The notes under the pieces are model-generated. The model was not told the origin of the DNA and did no database searches. It saw nothing but the letters and a program-made list of their open reading frames with translations. Shown piece after piece: positions 1 through 9,900 of a DNA stretch of 64,000 bases. Position numbers and translations under genes: made by a program. How positions within the stretch are numbered: the first letter of the stretch is position 1; the number at the start of each line of letters is the position of its first letter. The stretch comes from Sporolactobacillus kofuensis. Its GTDB lineage: Bacteria > Bacillota > Bacilli > Bacillales > Sporolactobacillaceae. The stretch is from the NCBI RefSeq assembly GCF_024125425.1, contig NZ_JAMXWN010000001.1, positions 1-64,000 on the forward strand, in the 5' to 3' direction.

Positions 1-17
1 CGGAATGGATCCTTCTA

Positions 18-1388
18 TTATTTTGTTGCAGCATCATTTTTTGTTATAAGCGGATGCAGCCGCATCCATGGCTTGCTATGCCAACGTTTAAGGGCAAAGA
101 TTCCACGAAACCATTCGTCTGCTCCCTGTGCGAGCCAAATACCAATCAGCCCTAGTCCGAGATGAATAGCGAATACATAACTTAGACCAACAGCAACTGT
201 CCACATTGAAAGGACTCCGATAATGACCGGGAAACGGACATCACCTGCTGATTTCAGGGAGCCCATAAGCACAATGTTGATGGCACGACCCGGCTCAACG
301 AATAGATTCATCCAAAGCACAGGTATTCCCAACCCAACAATAGCAGATGTTTCGGTAAATAGTCCTAATATATCTGAACCGAGTAGCGCAATAATGAATG
401 AAACAATAGTAGATGAACCGGCAGCAAAAAGAACTGTTCGCCATCCTCGTTTGTATGCACGATCGAATTGTCCGCCACCGATATATCTAGCAATTAGAAG
501 CTGAGTCCCTTGGGCAATTGCAGCTGTAAAGAGAAAGCATAGCATTGTGATATTCATAATATATACTCGAGCCGCGAGAGCAGTGCTACCGATCAGGACA
601 ACGTATGCAGTGATCACCAATTGAGAAAACTGATAGGAAACTCCTTCTCCTGCTGAAGGAATACCGATGGAGAGTAGATCTGATATATCTTTTCGATTGG
701 CATGATAACAATCTCGCAAGCTAAATCGAATAGCTAACCTTCTCCAGACAACAAAGAGCAACGCAAAGAAAGCAAAGAAACGAGCGAATACCATTGCCCA
801 AGAAACGCCGGTTACTCCGCTTAGAGGCAGGACAAAAGCACTCGTTGTGGCAAAGAAATTTCCGGCAACACTGATTCCATCCATAATTACAGCGATGACC
901 ATTGCATCTTTCGTAAACCCATGGCTTCGCAGCACGGCACTTAAAGCAAGTGAGAGCGATTCTAAAAATAAGGATGCACCACAAATACGAATAAAAATTA
1001 GTCCTTCATGGAGCACATTGCCTTGCAAATGAAAGAACATTAGAAAATGATTTCCAAACAAAACAACGAGAGCAGAAACGCCAACACCAAACCAAAAATT
1101 CATGAAAAAAACAGAATGAGCAATCCTTTCAGCATGTTTCAGGTTCCGTGCACCTAAATTGTGGCCAATCAAAATTGTTCCACCGATTGACGTAATGTTA
1201 AAAACAAGAATAAAAAGATTAAGTAACTGATTTCCCACACCGACTCCTGCAGCAGCAGCATCTGAATAACGACCGAGCATTAATGTGGCAATAATACCCA
1301 TTGCCATACGAAGACTGAGTTCTAGAAAAATGGGCCACGTGATTGAATAAAGTGTTTGATTGTTGTAATCGGATTCCTGAACGTTCAT
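18..1388 (-). CDS. MATE family multidrug/toxin efflux transporter
   Basis: The protein is a polytopic membrane protein of about 456 residues with roughly twelve hydrophobic segments, typical of the MATE fold (two six-helix halves). MATE proteins export cationic compounds in exchange for protons or sodium. The N-terminal TWPIFLEL and the central SIGIPSAGEGVSYQFSQ stretch resemble the first helix of each half in this family. I prefer the second Met, because an AGG lies about 9 bases upstream of it; the first possible Met is 15 bases further out and has no ribosome site. The gene diverges from the maltodextrin regulator and nothing links it to that pathway. The substrate cannot be read from sequence. 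Confidence 0.85.
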   Translation of the reverse strand: MNVQESDYNNQTLYSITWPIFLELSLRMAMGIIATLMLGRYSDAAAAGVGVGNQLLNLFILVFNITSIGGTILIGHNLGARNLKHAERIAHSVFFMNFWFGVGVSALVVLFGNHFLMFFHLQGNVLHEGLIFIRICGASLFLESLSLALSAVLRSHGFTKDAMVIAVIMDGISVAGNFFATTSAFVLPLSGVTGVSWAMVFARFFAFFALLFVVWRRLAIRFSLRDCYHANRKDISDLLSIGIPSAGEGVSYQFSQLVITAYVVLIGSTALAARVYIMNITMLCFLFTAAIAQGTQLLIARYIGGGQFDRAYKRGWRTVLFAAGSSTIVSFIIALLGSDILGLFTETSAIVGLGIPVLWMNLFVEPGRAINIVLMGSLKSAGDVRFPVIIGVLSMWTVAVGLSYVFAIHLGLGLIGIWLAQGADEWFRGIFALKRWHSKPWMRLHPLITKNDAATK

Positions 1389-1557
1389 ATTTTTGCCTAG
1401 CATAAACCATGGATAGATACTGCTCGGCTATTCATACTTTAACCCTGTTTCCATGTCATGCTTGGCATTCACCTCACTTTTCAAAGCAATCCAAACAAAC
1501 GATTCGCATAAACGTAATTTACGTGCATCAAAGTATCATAAAGCATTTTTAATAAAT

Positions 1558-1571
1558 TGTAAACGGTTACT
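1558..1571. promoter_or_regulatory. Operator/cre-like palindrome before the maltodextrin regulator
   Basis: TGTAAACGGTTACT matches the cre consensus TGWAANCGNTNWCA at all but the last base. It also resembles the palindromes before malL and mdxE (TGTTA-S-CGGTAACA type). It lies directly upstream of two overlapping TATAAT candidates (1572-1577 and 1583-1588). It is therefore a candidate for autoregulation by the LacI-type protein or for CcpA control; sequence alone cannot separate the two. Confidence 0.55.
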
Positions 1572-1620
1572 TATAATGATGATATAATACTTTTGAAACG
1601 AGTGAAGGTGAGGGGATTCA

Positions 1621-2574
1621 ATGGCAACTTTGTCAGATGTCGCGAGAAAAGCTGTTGTTTCAAAAATGACAGTATCACGAGTGATTAACCATCCCGAGCA
1701 AGTTTCGGCAGAATTACGTCAATTAGTATATAAATCAATGAAGGAACTGAACTATGTGCCTAATTCTGCCGCACAAGCCCTTGTTCATAATCGTACCCAA
1801 GTAATAAAATTGCTTATTTTAGAAGAGATGGATACAACGGAGCCGTATTATATGAACTTATTGGCCGGTATTGCAATCGAACTAGATCAGCGCCATTACT
1901 CACTTCAACTCGTGACGCGTAGTTCACATACTATTGGTCGGTGTGACGGATTAATCGTTACAGGAATGCGCGAAACGGATTATGATCACATTATTTCTCA
2001 TCTTGAGCAGCCCCTAATTCTGTTTGGAGAAAATAAAAAAGGTTATGACTATGTAGACGTTGATAATAAAAAGGGAATGCAAATGGTAACGGAACATATT
2101 TTAAATCATGGTTGTCAAAAAATCTTGTTTTACGGTATTGAAATTGACGAACCGTTCATGCGCTCAAGAATTGAAGGTTATGAAGAAACAATGAAGATGA
2201 AGCAGCTGTTACCTCAAATAAATCTGATGAAGAACAGTTCACATATCGCTCAATTTGAAGCAGAAAAAGTATTACAAAAAAATCACGAACGTATCGCCTT
2301 TGTCTGTGCATCGGATCGGTTAGGGATTGGCGTTGTTCATGCAGCTCAGAGGCTCGGCCTAAATATTCCTGATGATGTCATGGTGACTGGTTTTGACGGG
2401 GTATTTCTGGATCGCATCGCACAACCAAAGTTAACGACTATTCGCCAACCCATTGTGGAGATGGGAAAAACGTGTGCTAAGCTATTACTTGATAAAATTG
2501 ATCAGGACGGGATGAAACAAGGAAACCGAATATACAAGCCTGAATTAATCATCCGAAATTCTACAACAACTTAA
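1621..2574 (+). CDS. mdxR: LacI/GalR-family maltodextrin regulator (MdxR/MalR-like)
   Basis: This 317-residue protein has a LacI-type helix-turn-helix at residues 2-22 (ATLSDVARKAVVSKMTVSR), the hinge-helix region around residues 48-58 and a periplasmic-binding-protein-like effector domain to the end. GAAGGTGAGGGG precedes the ATG. It is transcribed toward the maltodextrin genes, in the place of mdxR (yvdE) in B. subtilis, so it very probably senses maltose or maltodextrin and controls the locus. Whether it activates or represses is not decided by the sequence; the operator before mdxE lies upstream of the promoter, which fits activation. The family is certain and the ligand is inferred from context. 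Confidence 0.85.
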   Translation: MATLSDVARKAVVSKMTVSRVINHPEQVSAELRQLVYKSMKELNYVPNSAAQALVHNRTQVIKLLILEEMDTTEPYYMNLLAGIAIELDQRHYSLQLVTRSSHTIGRCDGLIVTGMRETDYDHIISHLEQPLILFGENKKGYDYVDVDNKKGMQMVTEHILNHGCQKILFYGIEIDEPFMRSRIEGYEETMKMKQLLPQINLMKNSSHIAQFEAEKVLQKNHERIAFVCASDRLGIGVVHAAQRLGLNIPDDVMVTGFDGVFLDRIAQPKLTTIRQPIVEMGKTCAKLLLDKIDQDGMKQGNRIYKPELIIRNSTTT

Positions 2575-2674
2575 TTTGGTGTTGCTTTCATTTTTCGTAA
2601 TTCTTGTTTGATTTTTCTTTAATTGTTTGTAAATGTTTGGTCATCTTTTCTAAGTAAATAAACCTCCGACAATT

Positions 2675-2698
2675 GCGACTCAGATTATTCAGGGTCGC
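2675..2698 (+). terminator. Rho-independent terminator after the regulator gene
   Basis: GCGACTC and GGGTCGC form a 7-bp stem (one G-U) around a 10-base loop, followed by CTTTATTATTTTTG. It separates the regulator transcript from the downstream structural genes. Confidence 0.65.
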
Positions 2699-2710
2699 CT
2701 TTATTATTTT

Positions 2711-2724
2711 TGTTAGCGGTAACA
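2711..2724. promoter_or_regulatory. Maltodextrin operator upstream of malL
   Basis: TGTTAGCGGTAACA is a near-perfect palindrome. It differs by one base from TGTTATCGGTAACA before mdxE and by one position from the cre consensus. Its recurrence before two transcription blocks of the same pathway suggests a binding site for the neighbouring LacI-type regulator. Confidence 0.6.
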
Positions 2725-2790
2725 GAGCAATTGGTGATTGTTATCTTTGAAAGCGCATGCTAATTTTAAGGAGTAAAGGAGGTGAGGTAA

Positions 2791-4476
2791 ATGGATAAGC
2801 CTTGGTGGCATAAAGCAATCGTGTATCAAATCTATCCAAAAAGTTTCAATGACACTAATGGAGACGGGATTGGCGACCTTCAAGGCATTGTAGAAAAGAT
2901 GGATTATATTAAATCTTTGGGGGTTAATGTGATTTGGATTAATCCTATTTTTAAATCTCCTCAAGTAGACAATGGATATGATGTAAGTGATTATTATGCA
3001 ATTGATCCGCAGTTCGGTACGGATGCTGATATGGAGCAACTGATTGTTGAAGCGAAGAAGCGAAATCTTAAAGTCATTTTTGACTTAGTTGTTAATCATA
3101 CATCGGATCAGCATCCGTGGTTTCAGGAAGCGAGAAAGAGTCTTGACAATCCGTACAGGGATTTCTATATCTGGCGAGATGGGAAGGATGGTAAAGAGCC
3201 GAATAACTGGGCGTCTTTCTTTGGCGGAAGTGTATGGGCTTATGAACCTTTAACCAAACAATACTATTTTCACTTGTTCGATAAGAAGATGCCGGATCTT
3301 AACTGGGAAAATCCTAGAGTCAGAACTGAAGTCTACAAAATGGCAAGGTATTGGCTGGAAAAGGGGATTGACGGCTTCCGACTGGATGCAATCATTCACT
3401 TGGCTAAGGATCAGAGCTTTTGTGACTTTAATAATCCTGACCAAAATGAAGAGTTTGTGATTGCAGAGCCGTGTTATGCCAATTTACCAAAAGTACATGC
3501 GTTCATTCGTGAATTCAGTCAACAAATGAAACGAATGAAACCCGATTGTCTTTTAATTGGTGAAGCTGCTTCAGCAGATGTTGAATTAGCGAAACGATAC
3601 ACCAAACAAGACCGCAAAGAATGTGATTGTGTTATTTCATTCAAACATTTGGATGCGGTTACATTTAGCGGAGATACCCGACTTCCTAAAGAGTGGCAGG
3701 AAGAGCATTTTGATTTAATATCTTTTCGAAAAATAATGAAGCATTGGCAAGAAGAGCTATATAAAGAAGGATGGCCTGCGTTATTCTTAAATAACCATGA
3801 TATGCCGCGTATGCTATCAAGATTAGGTGATCCGGGCCGCTATCGTAATGAACGTGCGAAGATGCTCGCAACACTCATGTACCTGCATTGGGGTATGCCA
3901 TTTATCTTTCAAGGAGAAGAGATTGGTATGACCAGTTTAAAACTGGAACAAGTTGAAGATTATCATGATTCGGCACTTTCAGCATCAGCTGCTCATCTTC
4001 TGAAACTGGGGTATAGCTACGATCAGATGATGCAGTTTGTGTACTTACGATCAAAACACACATCGCGTGGCGCGATGCAATGGGACACGAGTGCTTACTC
4101 TGGATTTTCTGAAATGCATCCATGGTTAGGGGTTAATAAGGACGATCATCAGGTCAATGTCCAACAGCAGGAGAATGATCCTAATTCTATTCTCAATTAT
4201 TACCGCAGACTTTTGAAGTTAAGAGCGAGTCATCAACTATTTGTTGAAGGACCATGTCGAATTCTAGATATAGAAAATCAATTGATCTACGGTTATGAAC
4301 GTCAGGAAGTAGGGAAGACAGCTCTTGTCATCTGTAATTTTTCGAATCACCCGCAGTTACTGGAAATACCTGATCTGACTTCATGGACGTGTTTACTGAA
4401 TAACTTAGGAAAATTCAAGTACGATGAAGCGAGTCGACTAGCGCCTTATGAGTGCTATGTGTTGATCAAAGAATGA
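2791..4476 (+). CDS. malL: Oligo-1,6-glucosidase / alpha-glucosidase (GH13)
   Basis: This is a cytoplasmic GH13 enzyme of 561 residues, the usual length for oligo-1,6-glucosidase and sucrase-isomaltase-type enzymes. It has the four GH13 regions: VVNHTSDQHPW (about 100-110), GFRLDA with the nucleophile Asp199, LIGEAA with the acid/base Glu258, and NNHDMPR with the transition-state Asp337. There is no signal peptide. It hydrolyses short maltodextrins or isomaltodextrins to glucose inside the cell. The start follows AAAGGAGGTGAGGTAA. In B. subtilis malL lies late in the mdx operon; here it is the first structural gene, 15 bp before the amylase gene. Exact linkage preference is inferred. Confidence 0.9.
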   Translation: MDKPWWHKAIVYQIYPKSFNDTNGDGIGDLQGIVEKMDYIKSLGVNVIWINPIFKSPQVDNGYDVSDYYAIDPQFGTDADMEQLIVEAKKRNLKVIFDLVVNHTSDQHPWFQEARKSLDNPYRDFYIWRDGKDGKEPNNWASFFGGSVWAYEPLTKQYYFHLFDKKMPDLNWENPRVRTEVYKMARYWLEKGIDGFRLDAIIHLAKDQSFCDFNNPDQNEEFVIAEPCYANLPKVHAFIREFSQQMKRMKPDCLLIGEAASADVELAKRYTKQDRKECDCVISFKHLDAVTFSGDTRLPKEWQEEHFDLISFRKIMKHWQEELYKEGWPALFLNNHDMPRMLSRLGDPGRYRNERAKMLATLMYLHWGMPFIFQGEEIGMTSLKLEQVEDYHDSALSASAAHLLKLGYSYDQMMQFVYLRSKHTSRGAMQWDTSAYSGFSEMHPWLGVNKDDHQVNVQQQENDPNSILNYYRRLLKLRASHQLFVEGPCRILDIENQLIYGYERQEVGKTALVICNFSNHPQLLEIPDLTSWTCLLNNLGKFKYDEASRLAPYECYVLIKE

Positions 4477-4491
4477 AAAGGAGGATCAATA

Positions 4492-6279
4492 ATGGAAAAA
4501 TCAGCAATATATCATCAGCCGTGCAGTTCATACGCCTATCCTTATGATAAAGAAACAATGCATCTTAAAGTACGTTCTAAGAAAGACGATATCCAATCCG
4601 TGATTCTTGTCTACGGAGATCCGTATGAAAATGTCAAAGTCGGCGAGAATTATCGATGGGTAAGTGGGCGAGTTGAAATGAAAAAGAGTGCGACGACCAG
4701 TCTTCATGATTATTGGTTTATTGCCGTTAAACCTGAGCATCGGCGTTTGCAGTATGCATTTGTTCTCACAGATTCAAATGGAGCGTCTGTCTTCTATGGG
4801 GATCGTGAATTCTTACCAAATGACCAGGTCACATTTTCAGTTCCCGATAACTTTTTTAAATTTCCATATATTCATGAAGTTGATTTGTTCAAAACACCAG
4901 AGTGGGTAAAGTCATCAGTATGGTATCAAATTTTTCCAGAACGATTTGAAAATGGAGATCCCGATCGATCCCCAGAGAATGTACTGCCATGGGGTTCGAA
5001 AGATCCTGATCGAGATGATTTTTTTGGCGGCGATATTCAGGGAATTATTAATCGTTTAGATTATTTAAAAGATCTGGGAATTAGTGGTATCTATCTAAAT
5101 CCAATTTTTAAATCGCCTACGAATCATAAATATGATACTTTGGATTATTATACGATAGATCCGCACTTCGGCGACAAAGAAACATTTCGTACATTAGTTC
5201 AAGAAGCTCATAAGAGAGGCATTCGGATCATGCTTGATGCCGTTTTTAATCATATCGGCAGTAAATCAAAGCAATGGCAGGATGTCATCGAGAATGAGCA
5301 GAAATCAGTCTACAAAGATTGGTTCCATATTCATTCATTCCCTGTACGCGATGGAGAAAATGGCAATTTTGATGGTAAACCGTCGCTATCTTTTGATGCT
5401 TTTGGGTTTACTACGACCATGCCGAAATTAAACACAGCGAACCCAGAAGTACAAAACTATTTATTAGACATTGCAACATATTGGATTAGAGAGTTTGATA
5501 TCGATGGATGGAGACTGGATGTCGCTAATGAAGTAGATCATGCTTTTTGGAAAAAGTTTCATCAGGCAGTCCTGAAAGAAAAAGAAGACTTGTATATTGT
5601 CGGTGAAATTTGGCATAATGCATGGAACTGGCTTCAAGGCGATGAATTTCACAGTGTGATGAACTATCCGTTAACAAAATCAATTATTAATTTCTTTATT
5701 GAAGATAAGATTGATTCTTCACAATTGATCAGTAGCCTGAATGAACATTTTATGAAATACAGTCGGAATGTCAATGAAGCAGCATTTAATCTTCTAGACA
5801 GTCATGACACTGCCCGAATTTTGACCTTGGCAAAGGGCGATGCTCAAAAAGTGAAACAGGCACTTGCATTCTTGTTTGCACAAACGGGTTCACCATGCAT
5901 TTATTATGGAACAGAAGTTGGACTTGACGGCGGCAATGATCCACTATGTCGAAAATGTATGATTTGGGATGAAGAGAAGCAAGACCGAGAAATGCTTCTC
6001 TTCACACAGAAGTTAATCAAGCTGCGAAAAGATTATCAGGAGATTCTTTCAAAAGGTAGTCTTCATTGGTTGGAAACCAATGATTCATCGGCAATAGGTT
6101 TCAGTAGAGAATTAGGCAAACACGCGATCATTTTCATCTTTAACCATGGAGATAAGGAAGTAAGCGTTTCATTAGACGAGGCCTATTCTTATACGGATAT
6201 TTGGAATGGCAAGGAGCTCGAAACCAAAAAAGTCGACGTTTCAGCGCAGTGGTTTGCTGTTCTCAAAAGAGGAGTTTGA
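4492..6279 (+). CDS. bbmA: Maltogenic amylase / neopullulanase-type GH13 with N-terminal CBM34-like domain
   Basis: The 595-residue protein has an N-terminal beta domain (about 1-125) typical of cyclomaltodextrinase/neopullulanase enzymes, then a GH13 barrel. The motifs are VFNHIG (about 251-256), GWRLDVANEVDH with nucleophile Asp343, VGEIWH with acid/base Glu372 and LLDSHDTAR with Asp439. No signal peptide is visible, so it acts on imported maltodextrins or cyclodextrins. AAAGGAGGATCAATA precedes the ATG, 15 bp after malL, so the two are co-transcribed. It corresponds to bbmA (yvdF) of the B. subtilis maltodextrin locus. Confidence 0.9.
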   Translation: MEKSAIYHQPCSSYAYPYDKETMHLKVRSKKDDIQSVILVYGDPYENVKVGENYRWVSGRVEMKKSATTSLHDYWFIAVKPEHRRLQYAFVLTDSNGASVFYGDREFLPNDQVTFSVPDNFFKFPYIHEVDLFKTPEWVKSSVWYQIFPERFENGDPDRSPENVLPWGSKDPDRDDFFGGDIQGIINRLDYLKDLGISGIYLNPIFKSPTNHKYDTLDYYTIDPHFGDKETFRTLVQEAHKRGIRIMLDAVFNHIGSKSKQWQDVIENEQKSVYKDWFHIHSFPVRDGENGNFDGKPSLSFDAFGFTTTMPKLNTANPEVQNYLLDIATYWIREFDIDGWRLDVANEVDHAFWKKFHQAVLKEKEDLYIVGEIWHNAWNWLQGDEFHSVMNYPLTKSIINFFIEDKIDSSQLISSLNEHFMKYSRNVNEAAFNLLDSHDTARILTLAKGDAQKVKQALAFLFAQTGSPCIYYGTEVGLDGGNDPLCRKCMIWDEEKQDREMLLFTQKLIKLRKDYQEILSKGSLHWLETNDSSAIGFSRELGKHAIIFIFNHGDKEVSVSLDEAYSYTDIWNGKELETKKVDVSAQWFAVLKRGV

Positions 6280-6292
6280 GTGCTTTACATCT

Positions 6293-6306
6293 TGTTATCG
6301 GTAACA
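6293..6306. promoter_or_regulatory. Maltodextrin operator upstream of mdxE
   Basis: TGTTATCGGTAACA is palindromic except at its centre and nearly identical to the site before malL. It lies upstream of the putative -35 of the mdxE promoter (centre about 55 bp before the predicted transcription start), a position more usual for an activator than a repressor. Confidence 0.6.
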
Positions 6307-6319
6307 TGAAAACAGTTGT

Positions 6320-6333
6320 TGAAACCGTTTACA
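6320..6333. promoter_or_regulatory. Perfect cre (CcpA) site overlapping the mdxE promoter
   Basis: TGAAACCGTTTACA fits TGWAANCGNTNWCA at every position. It overlaps a TTGAAA -35 (6319-6324), which is 18 bp from TATAAT (6343-6348). CcpA binding here would block transcription of the importer operon when preferred sugar is present. Confidence 0.75.
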
Positions 6334-6380
6334 AATAAACCTTATAATACGCTTGTAAGATCAAAGGGAGGGAAAGAGAA

Positions 6381-7646
6381 ATGAAATACATCAAAAAAAT
6401 AGTATCTGCTATCCTTATTTTTGGGCTCGTGTTCACACTGGCGGCATGTGGCTCAGGAGGATCAAGCAGCGGTAACGGTGCAAAAAAAACGTTGACCGTT
6501 TCCGTTGATTCAGCAAACGCAGCTTATGCTGAATTCGTGAACAGCATTAAAGGAAAGTTCGAAAAAGAAAATAACGTTACGGTTAAAGTTGTTAAGAAAC
6601 CGATGTTCGATCAATTAACTGCACTGACTCTAGACGGACCAGCGGGTAAGGCTCCTGATGTCATGCTTGCTCCATATGATCGTGTTGGTGGTCTTGGTCA
6701 ACAAGGTCAATTACTCGAAGTTGATAAGAGCATGCTCAACTTCCTCAATGAAAAAGGACATCGCCAAGTTCAATATGGAAAGAAATACTACGGTGTTCCG
6801 CTGACTATTGAAGCGCTAGTTCTGTACTACAACAAAGATTTGGTTAAGAAAGCCCCAACAACATTCAAAGATTTGGAAGCGTTAGCAAAAGACAAACGAT
6901 TTGCGTTTTCATCTGAATCCGGCAAAAACACGGGTTTCCTGGTAAAATGGACTGATTTCTATTTTGCATACGGTCTTTATGCTGGTTACGGAGGTTATGT
7001 ATTTGGCAATAACGGTGCCAATCCAAAGGATATTGGGCTGAACAATGATGGATCGCTTAAGGCATTGACTTATGCCACACATTGGTTCCAAAAAGTATGG
7101 CCTAAAGGTATGCAGGATGTGAAAGCTTCAGGCAATTTTGTAACCAATCAATTTGTTAAAGGAAAAGCCGGTGCAGTAATCGATGGACCATGGCAAGCAT
7201 CCGTTTATAAGAAATCGAAAATTAACTTTGGAGTTGCCAAAATTCCAACATTGCCAAATGGTCAGGAATATAAACCATTCGCAGGTGGCAAGGCTTGGGT
7301 TGCTTCTGCCTACACAAAGAATCCTAGCCTCGCAAAGAAATGGCTGACGTATGCAACAAATGCAACGAATGCTTATAAGTTCTATAAAGATGCAAATGAA
7401 ATTCCAGTCAATCCTGATGCACAAGTAAAGGTTAACAACGGCGAAGACGAGCTTGCAAAGGCTGTTATTCAGCAGTATGACTCATCCGTTCCAATGCCAA
7501 ATATTCCAGAAATGGCTGAAGTATGGACAACAATGGAACCCGCTATGTTCAACTCTGCTTCAGGAAAAAAATCACCAAAACAAACTCTTGACGATGCTGT
7601 GTCTTCATTGCACAAAACAATCGCACAAAAATACAAAGATAAATAA
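6381..7646 (+). CDS. mdxE: Maltodextrin-binding lipoprotein
   Basis: This is an extracellular solute-binding lipoprotein of 421 residues. It has a signal peptide with the lipobox LAAC (Cys at about 23), a Gly/Ser-rich linker and a family-1 sugar-binding fold. It captures maltose or maltodextrin and passes it to the MdxF-MdxG channel. AAAGGGAGGGAAAG precedes the ATG. It opens the operon mdxE-mdxF-mdxG-DUF1189-mapA-pgcM, and the upstream region carries both an operator-like palindrome and a perfect cre site. Confidence 0.92.
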   Translation: MKYIKKIVSAILIFGLVFTLAACGSGGSSSGNGAKKTLTVSVDSANAAYAEFVNSIKGKFEKENNVTVKVVKKPMFDQLTALTLDGPAGKAPDVMLAPYDRVGGLGQQGQLLEVDKSMLNFLNEKGHRQVQYGKKYYGVPLTIEALVLYYNKDLVKKAPTTFKDLEALAKDKRFAFSSESGKNTGFLVKWTDFYFAYGLYAGYGGYVFGNNGANPKDIGLNNDGSLKALTYATHWFQKVWPKGMQDVKASGNFVTNQFVKGKAGAVIDGPWQASVYKKSKINFGVAKIPTLPNGQEYKPFAGGKAWVASAYTKNPSLAKKWLTYATNATNAYKFYKDANEIPVNPDAQVKVNNGEDELAKAVIQQYDSSVPMPNIPEMAEVWTTMEPAMFNSASGKKSPKQTLDDAVSSLHKTIAQKYKDK

Positions 7647-7676
7647 TTAAGCTTCGATCAAAGTGAGGGGAACACC

Positions 7677-8984
7677 ATGGAAAGTCAAAATATTAAGAAA
7701 AAAAGTGTTAGGAAAGCAGGTTTGTTATCCCTCATTCCCGGATTAGGACAAATGTATAATGGTCAGCAACTAAAAGGATTTGCTTTTCTTGCTGTAACCA
7801 TTGCATTTTTAATTGAACTTGTCACTATTGGGATACCTGCTTTTCAAGATTTTGTCACATTGGGAACGGTTCCAATTCGGGACCATTCCCTTTTCTTACT
7901 TGTAAAAGGAACATTACAAATCATTATCACCTTTGTCTTTTTGATGGTACTCATACTTAATGTGAGTGATGCAAGGCAAGTGGCTAAGCAATACAATACA
8001 TTGGGCTATGTCAATCGTTCTGCACGCTCGATGTTAAAAAATATTTGGGAAAATGGATTTCCTTATTTGCTCACAATCCCTGCTTATTTTGTTATGTTAT
8101 TTGTCATTGTGTTTCCGGTTTTGGTAACTCTATTGATGGCGTTTACAAATTATGATTTTTATCATATTCCTCCGGCAAAACTTATTGACTGGGTAGGGTT
8201 GCAGAATTTTGTAAATATGTTCTTTCTAAGTGCGTACCGTTCGACATTTGTGAGTGTGCTCGGCTGGACGATCATTTGGACGCTTCTGGCGACAACAGGA
8301 CAAATTACTCTTGGTATACTGACAGCCGTGATCACAAATCAGAAGTTTATCATTGGGAAGAAATTTTTCCGCATCATTTTTCTTCTGCCTTGGGCAATAC
8401 CAGCGTTTGTCACTATTATGAGCTTTTCAAACATGTTTAATGATAGTATTGGTGCGATCAATCAACAGGTCTTAGGTTTATTAAATTATATCCCATTCGT
8501 TCATGTTTCAGACATACCATGGAAAACAGACCCATTCTGGACGAAAACCGCATTGATTATGATTCAAACATGGCTAGGATTTCCTTATATTTTTGTCATG
8601 GTGACAGGAGTATTGCAATCAATTCCAGATGATCTCTATGAAGCGGCCAATATCGATGGTGCTAATGCCATTCAGAAATTCACAAAAATTACACTGCCAA
8701 TGATCTTGTTTGCCACCGCACCTGTGTTCATTACTCAATATACATTCAACTTCAACAATTTCTCGATTATCTATTTGTTTAACTCAGGAGGGCCGGGAGA
8801 TGTTGGCGGCGGTGCGGGTTCTACCGACATTTTGATCTCCTGGATTTACAAACTAACAACGGGAACATCACCTCAATATGCATTGGCTTCGGCAGTGACT
8901 ATTGTCATATCAATTATTGTCATAGGTGTGTCATTACTCACTTTCAAGAAAACGCATGCTTTCAGTAATGAGGAGATGATGTAA
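7677..8984 (+). CDS. mdxF: Maltodextrin ABC transporter permease (MalF-type)
   Basis: The 435-residue membrane protein has an N-terminal extension with the pattern [15 protein letters not shown] (TM2-like, about 16-30) followed by hydrophobic helices. The C-terminal MalF-type permease domain contains the EAA loop [21 protein letters not shown] (about 322-342, written in part). The length equals that of Bacillus MdxF. It pairs with MdxG in the membrane and with MsmX as ATPase. AGTGAGGGGAACACC precedes the ATG, and it ends 1 bp before mdxG. Confidence 0.92.
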   Translation: MESQNIKKKSVRKAGLLSLIPGLGQMYNGQQLKGFAFLAVTIAFLIELVTIGIPAFQDFVTLGTVPIRDHSLFLLVKGTLQIIITFVFLMVLILNVSDARQVAKQYNTLGYVNRSARSMLKNIWENGFPYLLTIPAYFVMLFVIVFPVLVTLLMAFTNYDFYHIPPAKLIDWVGLQNFVNMFFLSAYRSTFVSVLGWTIIWTLLATTGQITLGILTAVITNQKFIIGKKFFRIIFLLPWAIPAFVTIMSFSNMFNDSIGAINQQVLGLLNYIPFVHVSDIPWKTDPFWTKTALIMIQTWLGFPYIFVMVTGVLQSIPDDLYEAANIDGANAIQKFTKITLPMILFATAPVFITQYTFNFNNFSIIYLFNSGGPGDVGGGAGSTDILISWIYKLTTGTSPQYALASAVTIVISIIVIGVSLLTFKKTHAFSNEEMM

Positions 8985-8985
8985 C

Positions 8986-9837
8986 ATGAGAGGCATACTT
9001 AGCAGTACAAAATTTAATCGTTTTTTCAGTCGGTTCTTGACCTATCTGTTTCTGATCGTGCTCAGCATTATTATCATATACCCATTACTGATCACGGTTC
9101 AATCTGCATTTAACGCTAGTGATTTGACTGCATTTACACTCGATTTGCACATGCATTGGACACTAGCCAATTTTCAGCAACTTTTTACTCAGACCCTCTA
9201 TCTGACGTGGTTTAAGAATACGATGATTATTGCAGTTTCAACGATGATTATTCAAGTCATCATTGTCACACTCGCAGGCTACACGTATAGTCGTTATCGA
9301 TTTAAAGGAAGAAAAAATGGGTTAATCTTTTTTCTAGTCATTCAAATGGTTCCGACGATGGCAGCACTCACTGCATACTTTGTGCTTGGACTGATTATCA
9401 ACGGTCTTGATCAATATTGGTTCCTAACTATGGTCTATGTTGGCGGTGGTATTCCGATGAATACCTGGTTGATGAAAGGCTACTTTGACACGATACCACG
9501 TGATTTGGATGAATCCGCACGCATTGATGGTGCCGGTCACTTACGTATCTTATGGCAAATTAACTTACCACTAGCCATGCCAATGATTGCTGTTCAGGCA
9601 CTTTGGGCATTTATGGGCCCATTTGGCGATTATTTGTTATCAGCGTTTCTACTTCGATCACCAGAAAATATGACGGTTGCTGTTGGGCTACAGCAGTTCA
9701 TCGCTGACCCGACCAATCAACGTGTTGCCATGTTCGCGGCGGGTTCGTTCCTAATCTCAATTCCAATCGTTATTTTATTTTTCCTCCTACAACGGAATTT
9801 CCAAAGCGGATTGACAGCAGGGGGAACGAAAGGATAA
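8986..9837 (+). CDS. mdxG: Maltodextrin ABC transporter permease (MalG-type)
   Basis: This 283-residue permease has six hydrophobic helices and the EAA motif [21 protein letters not shown]. It belongs to the MalG/carbohydrate uptake CUT1 class. The ribosome site GAGGAGATG lies inside the end of mdxF, which suggests coupled translation. It forms the channel with MdxF. Confidence 0.92.
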   Translation: MRGILSSTKFNRFFSRFLTYLFLIVLSIIIIYPLLITVQSAFNASDLTAFTLDLHMHWTLANFQQLFTQTLYLTWFKNTMIIAVSTMIIQVIIVTLAGYTYSRYRFKGRKNGLIFFLVIQMVPTMAALTAYFVLGLIINGLDQYWFLTMVYVGGGIPMNTWLMKGYFDTIPRDLDESARIDGAGHLRILWQINLPLAMPMIAVQALWAFMGPFGDYLLSAFLLRSPENMTVAVGLQQFIADPTNQRVAMFAAGSFLISIPIVILFFLLQRNFQSGLTAGGTKG

Positions 9838-9900
9838 TAATCAGGCGTATGATCATCGTAGTGGGGAAAAGAAATATAATGTGTGCAAGGTGAGAATGTG

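Noticed and set aside
1512-1524. ACGTAATTTACGT palindrome before the maltodextrin regulator
   Set aside because: It occurs once, lies outside promoter positions and matches no known operator.
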